From Oopsacas minuta (lineage: Eukaryota > Porifera > Hexactinellida > Lyssacinosida > Leucopsacidae): a DNA stretch of 64,000 nt. Below are positions 62,534 to 64,000 of the stretch, piece by piece. Location: contig JAKMXF010000022.1 of assembly GCA_024704765.1 (NCBI GenBank), positions 124,001 through 188,000 on the forward strand, written 5' to 3'. The first letter of the stretch is position 1; each line of letters opens with the position of its first letter. Both the position numbers and the translations under genes were made by a program. The notes under the pieces are model-generated. The model was not told where the DNA came from and ran no database searches. It worked only from the letters and a program-made list of their open reading frames with translations.

Positions 62534-64000
62534 TTAATTGAGCAAGTCGTCATCAGATTCAGTGGGTCCCTCGCTATCACTACTGGAAGTCCTAAGCAGC
62601 ATGCTCTCTAGATCACGTGCATTAGTAGAAGATACTATTGAAGGAGTAAAGAAATATTTTTTGATAAGACATCCACTACCAATAGTAATCAATACTAGCA
62701 TGGCTATAAGCACAATAACAACCATTATACATATCAGTATTTGAAAGAAACCGAAGCTATCCGTGGTGTACTGGCAGTTATCTGTTTGAGTGCGAGGAAT
62801 TATCGCGATTTTTAACACTTCGCTTGGGTTTTCTAATCCATTTATATCACATGCTGAGGGTGCGAATCCTACCCTACCCCTTCCCCTGTCAAACTCTACG
62901 GTGTAACCTTTGAACAGCATCATCCCTAGTACAGCACCGCTAACACTCTCTATTGGGTTCTGTTTTATGCCTAATTTGTACCAGGAGCAGTTGGTAGTTG
63001 CACAATAGTCTCCTTTCTCGATGTTGATACTTTTACTGCTTACTTTCTTCAAATATAATTGAGGAGGAATTACAATACTCAGTTCTACTTCTTGGCTGTC
63101 TGGTACCTGCAGAGCAATTTCTAAATTATTGAATGACGTAAACTCTTCAACTGATCCTCTCTTCCAACCCAGGGCTGACTCACCACTCCAAAAGCTATCA
63201 GGAATATCCAGCTTACTGCTTCTGTTAGATTTCTTCAGTTTAGCTATTATAGCAGAGAAAGTACCTTTATTGAATGACAGCTCTGTAGTTCCACTGTCTA
63301 TAATGCTAAATTTATCGTTGAAAACTGAACAGGGAAGATCGAGAGCTTCTGAGCCAACTTTAATGTTTGTTAGAATTATTTTGTAGAAAGATTTCTCTGT
63401 TATAGCTGCATAAATGAACGTGTCACTGTTGCTAGGTAAAAGTGGTGTGCCTGACCCTAGAGACATTCTCCCACCCTTGTCCAACAGGGTTCCATCTGGC
63501 CTTGTCTCAGGTCCACAAAGCTGTAGACCGAACTTATCATCTGTCACTCCATTCGCAACCAGGCTGTCCATGACAGGAAGTACACTAGAATCTGGCTTTG
63601 CTAGCTTAGCATATCCCATTCCTAATATCCCTACCCACCCATTACTTGTCTTAAAAAATCCATCAGAAATAACTTCCATTAAGGATATGTATACAGTAGT
63701 GCTATGTGTGTCTCCAATGGAAAAGGAAAAGTTGTCTTTCCCTACTCTACCTGACCACTCCCCCTCTACATATCTCACACCTACATCAATGTCGATATCT
63801 CTAAATGATTCAGAGAGATCTGAGTTAAAATAAGGGTAGTTGTTAATTGAAGAAAAGTTCACAGCTGCCACAGCAAAGTTGCTAGATCCAGAATCTAGTA
63901 GTACTCTGAACTCCTGAGGGGGCGTACCCAAACTAACAGATAGTGAATAGCCTGTTTCTGGTTCTCCTTCAAGTGGGTACACCTGACAGCAAGCTACGGG
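62534..64000 (-). CDS. BACE: BACE-like membrane aspartic protease, 5' end beyond window
   Basis: The frame is open to the right edge, so the signal peptide and start are outside; 488 residues are in view. It is a pepsin-fold protease with two active-site Asp motifs: 'LLDSGSSNFAV' (DSG instead of the usual DTG) and 'IIDSGTTELSF'. BACE-specific features are 'DSFWSGESALGW', 'VEFDRGRGRVGFAPSAC' and 'MMLFKGYTV', a single transmembrane segment ('ILICIMVVIVLIAMLVLI'), and a short cytosolic tail ending in an acidic dileucine signal 'ESDDDLLN', like the 'DDISLLK' of BACE1. Cysteines of the BACE pattern are partly kept. Beta-secretases shed type I membrane proteins in endosomes. The next gene on this strand is SPIDR-like, 275 bp on. 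Confidence 0.9.
   Translation of the reverse strand, partial: PVACCQVYPLEGEPETGYSLSVSLGTPPQEFRVLLDSGSSNFAVAAVNFSSINNYPYFNSDLSESFRDIDIDVGVRYVEGEWSGRVGKDNFSFSIGDTHSTTVYISLMEVISDGFFKTSNGWVGILGMGYAKLAKPDSSVLPVMDSLVANGVTDDKFGLQLCGPETRPDGTLLDKGGRMSLGSGTPLLPSNSDTFIYAAITEKSFYKIILTNIKVGSEALDLPCSVFNDKFSIIDSGTTELSFNKGTFSAIIAKLKKSNRSSKLDIPDSFWSGESALGWKRGSVEEFTSFNNLEIALQVPDSQEVELSIVIPPQLYLKKVSSKSINIEKGDYCATTNCSWYKLGIKQNPIESVSGAVLGMMLFKGYTVEFDRGRGRVGFAPSACDINGLENPSEVLKIAIIPRTQTDNCQYTTDSFGFFQILICIMVVIVLIAMLVLITIGSGCLIKKYFFTPSIVSSTNARDLESMLLRTSSSDSEGPTESDDDLLN

Noticed and set aside
1-64000. tRNA, rRNA or other structural RNA genes
   Set aside because: I looked for conserved tRNA box sequences and clear cloverleafs and saw none; a covariance-model search would be needed to exclude them.

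Overview
The window is AT-rich, compact nuclear DNA of an early-branching animal. The gene set is metazoan: a polybromo subunit, an HNF1-type POU-like homeobox protein, anillin, supervillin, soluble guanylate cyclase, a copine-like protein, a BACE-type protease, PDS5 and COMMD10. All frames read with the standard code. Genes are tightly packed, about 17 of 24 coding loci are a single uninterrupted frame, and most introns are only 40 to 110 nt. This fits a compact sponge genome, possibly a glass sponge, but the species is an inference; nothing here proves it.

Left part (1-15 kb): a polybromo-like chromatin subunit on the minus strand, cut by the left edge, diverges from a 1,944-residue intronless TPR/CHAT protein of the TTC28 type. 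A mitochondrial-type glycerol-3-phosphate acyltransferase (GPAM) follows and converges on an HNF1-like transcription factor. A 165-bp TA-flanked MITE lies in the next spacer.

Middle (15-39 kb): a mostly plus-strand run of an FMN reductase, anillin-like protein, 1-Cys peroxiredoxin 6, a COP1-type WD40 protein with no visible RING, a coiled-coil/CAP-Gly protein, radial spoke head 14, NUS1 (minus), an EPS8-type SAM protein, PDS5, a coiled-coil/NHL protein, a heme-type soluble guanylate cyclase, a PWWP protein and COMMD10. These neighbours have unrelated jobs, and I see no operon logic.

Right part (39-64 kb): one 28-exon supervillin-like gene fills 12.7 kb. It differs from its neighbours in having large introns and a coding 30-bp minisatellite (8 copies). 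It is followed by an aldehyde dehydrogenase and a divergent copine-like gene separated by a 131-bp MITE with perfect 18-bp inverted ends, then a cytosolic sulfotransferase with a one-base frameshift near its end, a glutathionyl-hydroquinone reductase-type GST, a SPIDR-like DNA repair scaffold, and a BACE-like membrane aspartic protease cut by the right edge.

The most interesting signals are residue-level departures in conserved enzymes (peroxiredoxin 6 lacking the lipase serine, NUS1 lacking the Arg of its RxG motif, a guanylate cyclase carrying every catalytic residue in one chain, a copine-like protein lacking C2 calcium ligands), the sulfotransferase frameshift, the supervillin decapeptide array, and several small TIR elements. 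I found no gene cluster that looks like a new multi-gene system.
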